DNA from: Rana temporaria
Taxonomy: Eukaryota > Chordata > Amphibia > Anura > Ranidae
Direction of reading: 5' to 3'
Assembly: GCF_905171775.1 (NCBI RefSeq)
Contig: NC_053489.1
Location: forward strand, 329,254,089 to 329,318,088
Length of the DNA stretch: 64,000 bases
Each line of letters starts with the position of its first letter. Position 1 is the first letter of the stretch. A model generated the notes under the pieces. It made no database searches and was not told the origin of the DNA. It saw nothing but the letters and a program-made list of their open reading frames with translations. Shown here piece by piece: positions 24,893 through 34,831 of this stretch. A program made the translations under genes and the position numbers.

Positions 24893-25256
24893 TGATGTGA
24901 TAATACATGATAACTCTTCTAACAGGGATATTTAGATACATACAATACATAAATACAATAATAATACAATAACAACACGATATGATACAGTAATAATACA
25001 ATAACCAATGAACACAGTTCCTGATGAGGGGAGCTTATCTTCTGGTGTAGGCTCACACCATAATACAATGTTGATCAGGCACTGAGAGACGACAAAAGCA
25101 CACATCTACTAAACACCCTTCTCCAAATCAGTAAGTTTATCTAAACCAGTCTCAGACTGCCCCAGTCAGCTCTTTAGAGCGAGTTGTGGAAGTACTAACA
25201 CTGGGTGACACTATGACAATACATATTAAATACATATTCATAACATTTCCACAACA
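24893..25256 (-). repeat. Partial 5' LTR of the endogenous retrovirus
   Basis: Matches 21388-21737 with scattered differences, from tgtgataatacatgataac to tttccacaaca. Beyond 24893 the similarity stops abruptly: the promoter, AATAAA and U5 portions seen in the other LTR are absent, replaced by unrelated sequence with two copies of aacttcctgttga. Confidence 0.72.
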
Positions 25257-25973
25257 CATGGTAGTACAGACAGAATGAAGTAAAAAAAAAATCCTTTTCA
25301 GTTTACCAGTTCCAGGTGACTCAAAAAGCATAAGTCATAAACCAGCATAACAGACAGGCAAGTAGCATATTCAAAAAGGAGAGGTCAAAAAGGCAAGCCT
25401 ATGCATTTTTTTTTTGTTTTTTCAGAATAGGTTACCTTTAAAATAATTCATAACACTTTTTTTTTACACTATTGATTTTAAAAATGCAAACAAAACATAT
25501 ATGTTTTATGAGTTAGTACTGTGTAAAAAAGTGTAATGTTAGCAAACAGATGTGAGAAACAATAAAATGCATCTCAAATATAGAACAATATTCTTAGAAA
25601 TAAATTACATGGAAAAATTGTACTGATATACTGTATAGTAGTTTTAATTAAGGAATGTTGTGACAGTTTGCACTCATTTCACTGTTTGATCATTAAAGCA
25701 ACAGGAGTCGATACTGTGGGGGGTAAATGACTTAGTTATTGCCATTACCTGGCAACATATGGCGCTGGCTGAATGCAAATGAAATTAGCAGAGCACATGT
25801 TATTATGAATGACAAAATACAGCTCTGTAAAGCTACTTTGTTTTAATAAGCTAAGACAAAAAATGTTAAACAAGGTAAAAGCAGAAGTGTTGCCTCAGAA
25901 AACGTGTCTGTCTACTAAGTTAAAGTGTAAACTCTCAAAATAAATTGTTTTTATTGTCCTACCTTCTAAGCTC
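25257..25973. other. No recognised feature
   Basis: AT-rich flank between the retrovirus and a TTAA element, with no supported features. Confidence 0.5.
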
Positions 25974-27204
25974 TTAACCACTTCCATACAGGGCACTTAT
26001 ACACCTTTCCTCCAGACCAATTTTTAGCTTTCAGCGCTGTTGCACTTTGAATGACAATTGCGCGGTCATGCTACACTAACTAAATTTTTATCATTTTGTA
26101 CCCACAAATAGAGCTTTCTTTTGGTGGTATTTGATCACCTCTGGGATATTTATTTTCTGCCAAAAAAAAAAAAAAAATACCGAAAGTTTAGAAAAAAAAA
26201 AACGTTTTTTTTTCTGTTATAAAACATTGTAAATAAGTACGTTTTCTCTTTCACTGATGGGCACTGATGGTACTGCACTGACAGGCACTGATAAGGCAGC
26301 ACTGATGGGCACCGATGAGGTGGCACTGATGTGGTGGCATTGATGGACACTAATATGCGGCAATGATGGGCAGCACAGATGGGCACTGATAGGCGGCACA
26401 GGTAGGCGGCATGGATGGGCATGAATAGGCGGCACGGATGGGCACAGATAGATGGCACATATGGGCACAGATAGGCGGCACGGATAGGCGGCATGGATGG
26501 GCACGGATAGGTGGCATGTATGGGCACCGATGGGCACTGATAGGCGGCATGGATGAGCACTGATAGGTGGCATGGATGGGCACTGATAGGTGGCACGGAT
26601 GGGCATAGATGGGCACTATCGTATGTGTTGTACTAATGAATGCCAATCAGTGCCAAACAATGCCTGCCAATCAGTGATGTCCATTGTGGGCACTGATTGG
26701 CATCCATTGCGGCACTGATTGGCATCCATTTTTTGTGTCATTGTCATCCCTGGTGGTCTAGGGTGGCATACCTGTGTTTTTTTTTTGCATTCCAGGTGGT
26801 CCAGTGGGCATCCCTGGTGGTGCAGTGGGCATCCTCGGGGGGCTGTGCTGATAATTGATGAGCACAAACCCCCCTGTCACAGGAGCAGCCGATCAGCTCT
26901 CCTCTACTCACGTCTGACAGACGCGAGTGAGGAAAAGCTGATTACCGGCTTTTCCTGTTTACATCGTGATCAGCCGTGATTGGACAGGGCTGATCATGTT
27001 GTAAAGAGTCTCCGTGAGAGACTCTTTACCTTGATCGGTGTTGCGGGGTATCAGACTGACACCCTGCAACAACGATCGCCGCGATGCGCGCCCCCGGGAG
27101 CGCGCAGCGGCTCAATATCCTGAGGACGTCATAAGACGTCCACTTAGGATATTACAACCACTTTGCCAACGTCAATTTGTCATTGGCGGACGGCAAGTGG
27201 TTAA
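25974..27204. mobile_element. TTAA element with minisatellite core
   Basis: Bounded by TTAACCACTTCCATACAGGG and ggcaagtggTTAA. After the caattgcgcggtcatg / atagagctttcttttgg segment it carries a ~370-bp minisatellite, then a GC-rich tail with mirror repeats (tctgacagacgcg, gagtctccgtgagagactc). TTAA ends suggest piggyBac-type transposition. Copies with the same plan occur at 39809-41000 (opposite orientation) and 56612-57614. Confidence 0.75.
26255..26620. repeat. Minisatellite, ggcactgatgg-type units
   Basis: About 20-base variable units such as ggcatggatgggcactgata. Long reading frames on the minus strand (repeats like CHLSVPIHA) arise from the unit and are not genes. Confidence 0.85.
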
Positions 27205-28693
27205 ATATACCATTGAAAGCATTTTATTATATATGTTTGACAAAAAAAAATGCTATTCATCCAGCCAGAAATCTTGTAGTCCCAACACAGTGTTATGCAG
27301 TCCTAACACAGTCCTTCCCCTACAGTTGTCATCCAAAGAAAATAAGTGAGTAGTAACAGGATCATCAGGTTACAATAAAGGAAAAGGTGTGTAATATAGT
27401 CATTGCATCTAAGGACTGGTAAGCTGCAATATTATCCATGTTTGTACTTGGGTTACACATTAAAAGTACACACACATATTATTGAAGTCCCAAATGTTTA
27501 CATTTATACTAAACCCTTCTGAAAATCCCAATTCGATTAAAGAGTTTTTTTTCGTGCACAGGCATCTAACAGTACCTGGTTTGCAGAAAAGCTGATGTTT
27601 TATCAACTTATATTTTACAATCCTCCACTCAGTAACATGCTAATGAAATAATGAAAACTTCCTGTTTTTATTACATACCTTATGCACATCCAGTGACATC
27701 CTCAATGGGTCTTTGTACTTCTCTATGTAATGTAGGTAGATCATGGCTGGCAGGAGGATGTACATAGCTTCCCAAAAAGCATCACATATCCCTGAGATGG
27801 TACCATCCTTGAGATGGTACTCCATGTGGGAGAGGTTCCAGGTCAGTGGACTGAGAGAGTTGGGCCAGCTGAGAGAGTGGGGGAGACTATAGCTGAGACA
27901 ACTGGAAGAGAAAATCTTGGGGACCAGAGGGAACAGTGAGTCTTGGAGGAGTGTGGAAGCCTGGAGTGTCAGGAGAGCCCCTTCTTAAAGGCCAGGAGTG
28001 GGCCTGAGCAGCAAGGAAATGCACCCAAGGCTGAGTGAGTCTTAAGAGCCAGGTGGATTGGCATTTTTCATTTGTTGTAATTTTGGGAGAAGAACCCCTG
28101 TGTGGGAAATCAAATACATGTGTGAACTTTCCTTTTTGTTACTTTCAATAAAAGTGGGCTACCATGCCCTTAAATCTTAGTTTCTGTTGGCGGTGAACTC
28201 ACTTAAAACGCATCGATCACTGAGCTAGACGTCCCCCAATGTCACACCTGGCATATGAAACTGGTAAGGTCACCCCTTGTACCTTACCTGAGGTTCTTCA
28301 TACCAAGCTGACAAATCTTCCATACACGAAATACAAGATGCAGAGGCCACTAATTATATGTTCTCCGACCAGTTTCCTGGGATCATCATTTCAAAATGTG
28401 CATAAACAAAAAGAGAACAGATTTAGTTGGATAACACACACAAAGTATACATAGAACACACCTTTCAAAGTGAAATATAAAAAGAATATATTATTAGTAC
28501 TTTATTACAACCATTGAAAAGTCCATACATGGTACAATAAAATCATTGAAATCATCCAAACATTAGTCTATGTATTTTGCAGGTATTTCACTTCTTTAGA
28601 ACTGTTGATATGTAAGGACATTAGTATGTCAAAACCTAATTAATACATTTCGAGAGACAAACAAAAGTCCATATCATATCATAGACATCCATA
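27205..28693. other. Mostly unassigned; possible solo LTR at about 27830-28245
   Basis: No gene. Between about 27830 and 28245 there is a G/A-rich block, an aataaa at 28148, and a tail ending ccccaatgtcaca. That arrangement is LTR-like, but there is no second copy in the window and no target duplication I can defend. Confidence 0.3.
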
Positions 28694-29284
28694 TTAACCT
28701 CCCTGGCGGTATCCCCGAGCGTGACTCGGGGTGGGTTTTTCTTGCTGCGATCGGTATCCCCGAGTCACGCTCGGGGTAGACATGCAGAGCCTGCAGCGTG
28801 CGCTGGCTTACCTTGTCCTGGATCCAGCGATGTCACCACGCTGTGTGAGCGAGCATGACCTCGCTCGATTCATACAGCGTCCTCCTGTGCCGCCGATTTC
28901 CGTTCCCTGCGACGTTACGACGCATGGGAGCGGAGATCGGCGCCAAATTCAAAAAAGTAAACAAACACTATACATACAGTATACTGTAATCTTATAGATT
29001 ACAGTACTGTATGTAAAAAACACACACCCCCCTTGTCCCTAGTGGTCTGCCCAGTGCCCTACATGTCATTTTATATAATAAAAACCTTTCTTTCTGCCTG
29101 AAAACTGTAGATTGTCCATAGCAACCAAAAGTGTCTTTTTATGTAAAAAATGGTTTTAGATCAGCTAGAAAACAGCGATAATAAATTATAATCACTTGCA
29201 GAATTGTGCGATAGCGATTTGCGGGGAAATTCGTCATAAAAAAAAAAATAATGACAGCAACAATTCTGCAACTGAAAAAATTTC

Positions 29285-29299
29285 AGTGATTTTGATTTG
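29285..29299. repeat. Target-site duplication, left copy (PLE)
   Basis: agtgattttgatttg, identical to 37811-37825. Confidence 0.9.
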
Positions 29300-30543
29300 G
29301 GAAAAAGGTGGAAATAAGGGCCGTCTAATTGAGCCACCCCCACTGCACGTAACTGGAGAATATAAGTGAAAATATAGTGATATTGATAATATAAATAAAT
29401 AAATTAATAAATAAATATATGTGAGCTGCTGCTCTAAAAGTTAAACAATCAAAATGTAATTTGCAAATACAGTGCTACCTGATGTGAAAAAAGGTATCAA
29501 ATGTGATATTAAGCAGCGCTCAAGGGAATCAAATAAAAAAACACACATATAATATTGCTAGACTATTAAGTGAAAAATAATGAGTGATCCACCCTCTATG
29601 TGAAACAATATATCAGTGTCAAAAAATAGGTGTCAATAATACACCCAAAATAACAGGTTGGCAAAAAAAATCCATAAACTGATTGTGTGAACGTAAATGA
29701 AGTTCATAAATGGAGAACAGAAGAAATCCCTTCACGATCTTCAGACAGTGCTTTCACCACACCACAGTGACTGCGTGATTCCACCACCCATCAGAATGCA
29801 AACTCACCACAATAAATGGCCTGACACTCTTGTGTTAAGGCACACAGGCTTTTTAACTGAACCACTCAGTTTAATTGATGGAACTCCCTCTTTGGAAACT
29901 GGAGCACTCAGTTAAATAAATGGAGATTCGTTGGAAACAGGAAAAACTCCAAGATGACAGCCACATGTATAATGAAGAGAGAGATCACAATAGTGTGATA
30001 TTGCAACACAACTTTTAATAAAAAACACTAAAAATCTCCCAATAGATGCACTCACAAAAATGACTCTTGTCATAAGCAGTGATTAAATCCAAACATCACA
30101 CGGTGTAAACACAAACGAAAATTTTCCTCCAGGTGAACCAGTGGTCACGGCGGACCAACAAATAGCCCAGGTTTACTCACAGCCCTATGAAGGTGTACTG
30201 GAGTCGCTCTTCAGATGACTATGTTGGTGACAGATGGACCGTTCCACGCCCGACCAGTTCAGTTTAAGGTATGCGGTTGTAACTTAGTACCCACGCCCCG
30301 ACATGTTTCATCATACTGATTTAATCATGGGGATGCTTACCAGATGTCACATGCCGCTATATGTAGCTGCCAAGGTCCCCCCCTCACTTGCACATTGGTG
30401 CACGCCTTCCGTTCATTACAAGCATCAGCTGTGTGGACAAACGTCCCACTCAGCTGTGCTGGCATGCAAGTGTGCAGCTCTGACCAAACAGAGCAGCATA
30501 ATCATGTGTGCGAGGTGGAGGCCCCCAGTGGTGACGTTGGTGT
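29300..30543 (-). repeat. pLTR of the PLE, left copy
   Basis: Matches 34832-36076 almost base for base, from gggaaaaaggtggaaataag to ccagtggtgacgttggtgt. It is direct with respect to the right copy. Small + strand ORFs repeated in each copy (for example 29697-29915 and 30303-30554) track the repeat and have no protein-like features. Contains the hammerhead-like motif. Confidence 0.88.
30296..30332 (-). ncRNA. Degenerate hammerhead-ribozyme-like motif, pLTR copy 1
   Basis: The minus strand reads CCCC, ATGATTA, a hairpin ATCA-GTA-TGAT, GAAA, CATG, TC, GGGG. This matches the hammerhead layout: stem I CCCC/GGGG, core CUGANGA, stem II, GAAA, a two-pair stem III, cleavage after UC. Two conserved core positions differ from CUGANGA, so activity is doubtful. 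PLE pLTRs are known to carry minimal hammerheads. Confidence 0.5.
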
Positions 30544-31346
30544 ACTACACCTAATCACACTGCCTGTATTCAATGAGGTGTCTATCACCAGTGGTCAAAC
30601 TGGTGTATGACACCCATTCCCACTGCCTATATTCGATACAGTGTCTAACCCCAGTGGTGAAACTGGTGTATGACACCCATCAAGCATAGAGTGTACTGCA
30701 AACTGAAAGAAGGGGGATATCCCTCTAAGAAATAACTAACAGCCATTCGGGTGTCCCCATGACCACGAGTCACCTCCAGGTCTATACAAACACGATCTAA
30801 CAGTGTAAAGTCAGAAACACAAAGTACAATATCTCTCATTAATCTAAAGTGAGAGCATACTACATGGTTATATGAATCTAAAAAAGAATATATATTATTC
30901 CAAAATCTAAAAACACATAATCAACCATAAATATATATAAAACTGAATTAAATACATATAGTATAGGCGGTATTCCTAAAATTATATTGAAGAGTTGCAT
31001 ATATTATTATCCATCATAAAATTTCAATAAAATGGTGGTAATCAAAATGAATAAATTTTTAAAATTATTATTTTTAAAAAAGATTTTATAAACTGGAAAA
31101 CGATTTTACACTGGGGCATGTACTTTGAACGAGATATACATAAATATGGGCAAGTTTAGACATGCAATGGTTCAAATTAAAGTGGGTGAACTTCATCATC
31201 TCCATATGCATGGCATAACAAAAATTTAATTATATAGTCATACAGAGCCCATGATCATAGTGGGTGGCCCAGTTGTCTGGCCCCCTTGTAACAACATAAT
31301 TCATGACCATACTATATATATGTACACCTTAAAACCTGCTCCTAGT

Positions 31347-31931
31347 CTAAACATTACTGATGAAGCAGTTCACGTCCAACTCTATGTTAAGGCCCCTCGG
31401 AAATTGACTTTTTAAAAGAAAGATCCATTGAGATTCTCGCTGCGATAGATCTCTCACCCTGTTTGAACCTCTCCATGAAGGGTGTACGCAGTCAATGCCA
31501 CAGAACTGAGCTAGCGAAGGATCTTGGTTATGTTTTTCCTTAAAGTGGACTGACACACTGTGGTAATCAAAGCCCTTCTTTATGTTTGCCAGGTGTTCAG
31601 CCACTCGTATCCGCAATAACCTCTTAGTTCTTCCTACATAAAGTAGTCCACATGGGCACCAAATCAAATATACTACATGAGAAGAGTTGCAGGTGATAAA
31701 TTCTTTAATAGAGAAAATCTTCCCATCACTGCTCGTGACCTGTTGTTTTCCTCTATTGCTTATCTGCACAGTTCTGCAACAAATGCATTTCCTGCACGAG
31801 TAGAACCCCTTGAAATCTATTCTGAGGGCCTGCTGATCTGGGGGATCTAGAATCTTGCGGACCACCTTGTCGCCGAAATTAGGAGCCCTCCTATAGATGA
31901 ATCGTGGTTGACTCGGGAAGTATTTCGGCAA
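31347..31931 (-). pseudogene. PLE GIY-YIG endonuclease domain (frameshifted from RT)
   Basis: 194 codons open. In PLEs this domain is the C-terminal part of the RT polyprotein and nicks target DNA for primed reverse transcription. Seen: a Cys cluster CRKCICC at about residues 46-52, the GIY-YIG core VVYLIWCPCGLLYVGRT (86-102) with the following R109 and E112-H113, and a later ESQWIFLL segment that supplies the expected acidic residue. It overlaps the RT ORF end by 41 bases in another frame. The natural continuation (ILP...PRFIYRRAP) crosses frames near 31905-31915, so a single-base change has separated the domains in this copy. Sequence otherwise intact. Confidence 0.88.
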
Positions 31932-33594
31932 AGTGTCTGTCCTTCCCCAGGATGTGCCAGTGATTCTTGATGATAGCCTCTACCTCCCTGTATTGGGCAT
32001 GAAACCCAGACAGGAAGCCCCATTGGTGTTGGTTATTATTTGGCTGTTCTACCTTCTTCTCTAAGCATTTTTCTCTAGGGATAGCAGCAATTTCTTCAAT
32101 CATTGTGTTCAGAGCTGGCTCATCATATCCCTTCTGAACAAATTTATTCTTCAGTGTTTGTGCTTGTGAGAGATAATCATTGGCATCTGAGCAATTGCGA
32201 CGAACTCTTAAAAATTGCCCCTTAGGGATATTTTTAATCCATGCTGGGTGGTGTCCACTATTAATGGACAAATAACTGTTACGATCAGTTGGCTTGAAAA
32301 AGACTTTAGTCCTTAGTTTATTTGCTTCTCTTTGAATAGTGACATCCAAAAAGTTGACCATATTTCCGCTAATTGTATATTCCAATTTAATGTTGTTGGG
32401 ATTACTATTGAGGTCTTCCAGAAACTTTAGTGCATCTTGCTGCGATCCTTCCCATATAAATAAAATATCATCTATAAATCTCCGATAAAATAATAATTGG
32501 GGTCTCCGGTTATGAAAAACATGCCTGTCCTCCCACTCAGCCATGAACAGGTTGGCGAGGCTGGGGGCAAACTTTGCCCCCATAGCCACGCCAACCTGCT
32601 GGGAGAAGAAGGAGCCATCGAACCAGAAATAATTATGGGACATGCAGAACTCTAATACATGTCCCATAAATTTCTTCTGAGTATGCGGTATATCATCCCT
32701 CCTGCTAAGTGCCCAGTTCAACGCCAGTGCCGCATCATCATGCTGAATAATGGTATACAGTGATGCCACGTCAGCTGTTAACAAAAAGATGTCTGTTTCA
32801 GGCCTGATGCTCATTTTGTCTAGGGACTGTAGCAGGTCGGTGGTGTCTTTCAGATACGCCTTGGTTGTGCAAACACTCAGTTGGAGAAATCTGTCAAGGT
32901 ATTCTCCCAATCTGGCTGTGACTGATCCAATCCCGTTAACTATTGGTCGGGCAGGTGGGATAATTTCATTTTTGTGGATCTTAGACAAAGTGTAGATCAC
33001 CGGTATCCTACATGCTGAGGGAGCTAAGTACTTTTTCTCTTTCAGATTCAAAGCTCCAGTATGATAGCCCCAATCTACCAACGCATCAAGTTGTACCTTG
33101 TATGGTTCGGTAGGGTCTGATGCTAGTTTTCTATATGTAGAAGTATCGCTCAGCATATTGGACAACTGGGTGCAGTAGAACTCCTTATCCAGGACCACCA
33201 CCCCTCCCCCTTTGTCCGCTGGTCGGATCACAACATTCTTCTTATCCTCCAAAGATTCAATACCTTCTTTAATATAGCGGGGATTCACACCCTTCTTCAC
33301 AGGTAATTCCTCAATGTCTTTGAGTACCAACTGTTTAAAAACCTCTATAAAATGATTATTGGAAATCTGAGGATTAAATAAGGATTTATTCTTGAGTCCA
33401 CTGTCAACTTTCGTTGCCACAATGGTACTATTCATAGAAGACGTGACAGGGTGGCTCAAGAAGTATTTTTTCAAATTCAGAGTCCTGACAAATTTGTGTG
33501 TGTCTATATAGACGTCAAATTTATTCATTGTTCTTCTAGGAGCACACTTTAAACCCGTGTTGAGGATATTGAGCTCTTTCGGGCTCAACGTCAC
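31891..33594 (-). CDS. PLE reverse transcriptase ORF
   Basis: 567 codons from a GTG at 33594. The frame is also open upstream across the end of ORF1 (reading ...GIYNLSKVTLSP), so the true N-terminus may be longer or reached by frameshifting. Penelope-type RT motifs: ADKGGGVVVLDKEFY (126-140), ARPIVNGIGS (215-224), motif A TADVASLY with catalytic D275, motif B GVAMGAKFAPSLANLFM (335-351), catalytic FIDD with D375-D376, and the NFLDVTI...KVFFKPTD block (414-437). The frame ends shortly after FAEILP, where the GIY-YIG domain should continue. No internal stop. Function: copies element RNA. Homology is by motif recognition only. Confidence 0.9.
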   Translation of the reverse strand: MTLSPKELNILNTGLKCAPRRTMNKFDVYIDTHKFVRTLNLKKYFLSHPVTSSMNSTIVATKVDSGLKNKSLFNPQISNNHFIEVFKQLVLKDIEELPVKKGVNPRYIKEGIESLEDKKNVVIRPADKGGGVVVLDKEFYCTQLSNMLSDTSTYRKLASDPTEPYKVQLDALVDWGYHTGALNLKEKKYLAPSACRIPVIYTLSKIHKNEIIPPARPIVNGIGSVTARLGEYLDRFLQLSVCTTKAYLKDTTDLLQSLDKMSIRPETDIFLLTADVASLYTIIQHDDAALALNWALSRRDDIPHTQKKFMGHVLEFCMSHNYFWFDGSFFSQQVGVAMGAKFAPSLANLFMAEWEDRHVFHNRRPQLLFYRRFIDDILFIWEGSQQDALKFLEDLNSNPNNIKLEYTISGNMVNFLDVTIQREANKLRTKVFFKPTDRNSYLSINSGHHPAWIKNIPKGQFLRVRRNCSDANDYLSQAQTLKNKFVQKGYDEPALNTMIEEIAAIPREKCLEKKVEQPNNNQHQWGFLSGFHAQYREVEAIIKNHWHILGKDRHFAEILPESTTIHL

Positions 33595-33599
33595 CTTAC

Positions 33600-34802
33600 T
33601 CAGGTTGTATATTCCTGTGGTTCCACCTCCCTCATTCTTTTTTTGGGATTGTTTCCTTCGGCCTGACCTGCATCCACGTCTTCTCTTTGATATGTTTCTG
33701 GTCCTCTTTGCGGAAATTTCGGAACGACATGCTTGTCTCCTCCTTTGTTGTTCCTGGTCTGTGAGTTCCTCCTTGGAGTCCCACCTCTCCCTCCCCTCCC
33801 CCGATGCCCTAAAAAAGGCTGTTGAGAGTAGTATCCATTATGATAGTCCTCTGCCAGAGGTTGATATCTATTGCCCATATGCCCATACTCTGGTCCTGGA
33901 TAGTATCCTGGAGGGGGCGGATGGTGGGACCACTGTTGGTAATTATGTTGTGGAGGATAATTAAACTGATCTTTCCTCCAATAAAATTGTGGTGTCCGTG
34001 GGGACTGATATTGATAGCCATACTGTTGTCCATTTCTCTCCTGCCTTGAAGGTCCAGGTGATGCCTGTTGAGAGGCGTATTGATCTTTTTTACCAGTGTT
34101 ACTACCACTTCCTCGAGCTTGATTCGATGAGCTCCGATCAAGCTTCGATTTTTTATTATTGTTGGTGCTCTGTTTAACAGTAGTTTCCTTCTTGGGTATA
34201 GCATCCAGGATTCTTGATGGTTGTTGTGAGGCCACAGTGGCTTCCTCATCAATATCATTGTTAATGATTCCTGTGCTTTGCCAAGCATAAATTGTATTAT
34301 TCTTAAAGTCCTCCGAATCCCTATTGAATTTTTTGACTTTCCTTTTCTGTGTTTCTCTGTCAATTTTTTCCAGTTTCTTTTTCATATTAACATTAAAATC
34401 CTTTATTAAACTGGTTTCCTTAATTGGTTCCAATTTATTTCGTAAAACCTGAATTTTTTCATTCAGTAGGGCCAGTTTGATTTCTTTCCTTTTAAGAACT
34501 AAATTCTGCAACTCTTTCCCTGCTTTATTGAAAAAACTTAACCATTCGGTCATGTACTTAGTGTCGGTTAAACCATCTTGAGGTGTCACCTCCCACCTCA
34601 AGCTTCTGAAAATAAGACCCTCCTTGTTATAGTGTTCAAAGGTGAACACGTCCCACCAGGCTTTGACCTGTTTTTCTAATAGGTTCTCTAAAGCTTTCAG
34701 AGTTCCTGGATAGTCTTCCTCATACTCTGCCATTTCCTGGTTGGTGGAGAAAACTGATTCTGCATTAATCTTTCTATTCGACAAAAAATTAATGACTTCC
34801 AT
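33600..34802 (-). CDS. PLE ORF1, helical plus RGG/Q-rich protein
   Basis: 400 codons from ATG 34802, starting 30 bases downstream of the pLTR and ending 5 bases before the first codon assigned to the RT ORF. Residues about 20-175 are charged and helical (WWDVFTFEHYNKEG; LQNLVLKRKEIKLALLNEKIQVLRNKLEPIKE is coiled-coil-like). Residues about 200-400 are low-complexity: N/S/K-rich, then Q/Y/P-rich, then GHRGRGGRGG and basic RNNKGG, typical of RNA-binding disordered tails. I recognise no named domain. ORF1-like proteins are known in some PLE lineages. By position and composition it probably binds element RNA (inference). Uninterrupted, so selection or recent origin is likely. Confidence 0.75.
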   Translation of the reverse strand: MEVINFLSNRKINAESVFSTNQEMAEYEEDYPGTLKALENLLEKQVKAWWDVFTFEHYNKEGLIFRSLRWEVTPQDGLTDTKYMTEWLSFFNKAGKELQNLVLKRKEIKLALLNEKIQVLRNKLEPIKETSLIKDFNVNMKKKLEKIDRETQKRKVKKFNRDSEDFKNNTIYAWQSTGIINNDIDEEATVASQQPSRILDAIPKKETTVKQSTNNNKKSKLDRSSSNQARGSGSNTGKKDQYASQQASPGPSRQERNGQQYGYQYQSPRTPQFYWRKDQFNYPPQHNYQQWSHHPPPPGYYPGPEYGHMGNRYQPLAEDYHNGYYSQQPFLGHRGRGGRGGTPRRNSQTRNNKGGDKHVVPKFPQRGPETYQREDVDAGQAEGNNPKKRMREVEPQEYTT

Positions 34803-34831
34803 AGCAGCAGTGAGTAAAAATAAATATGTAT

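Larger units (their letters stand above)
21211..25256 (-). mobile_element. Decayed endogenous retrovirus (amphibian, gamma/epsilon-like)
   Basis: Read on the minus strand: a partial 5' LTR (25256 down to about 24893), ~3.1 kb of internal sequence, a polypurine tract (21752-21738), and a 3' LTR (21737 to about 21211). The only internal coding landmark I can support is the C-terminal end of an integrase near 23000-23190. Most of gag and pol is missing or unrecognisable, and the env-side region down to the polypurine tract has many stops. This is an old defective copy. Class is suggested only by the style of the integrase C-terminus. The 5' LTR matches only the U3-like portion of the 3' LTR. Confidence 0.68.

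Noticed and set aside
26150..26646. Proline/cysteine repeat proteins (also 40249-40718 and 56838-57352)
   Set aside because: Translations of a minisatellite in three frames; the array occurs in a non-coding TTAA element.
27830..28245. Candidate solo LTR
   Set aside because: Only an aataaa and a TG...CA-like outline; no second copy and no target duplication, so kept only as a low-confidence note.
29697..30610. Small ORFs repeated in each pLTR (72, 83, 88 codons)
   Set aside because: Conserved only because the DNA repeat is conserved; the frames have no start context or domain and are interrupted in relation to element polarity.
33557..34177. Plus- and minus-strand alternative frames over PLE ORF1 (for example 184 codons at 33809-34363)
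   Set aside because: The same DNA encodes the 400-codon ORF1; the alternative frames follow its low-complexity composition.
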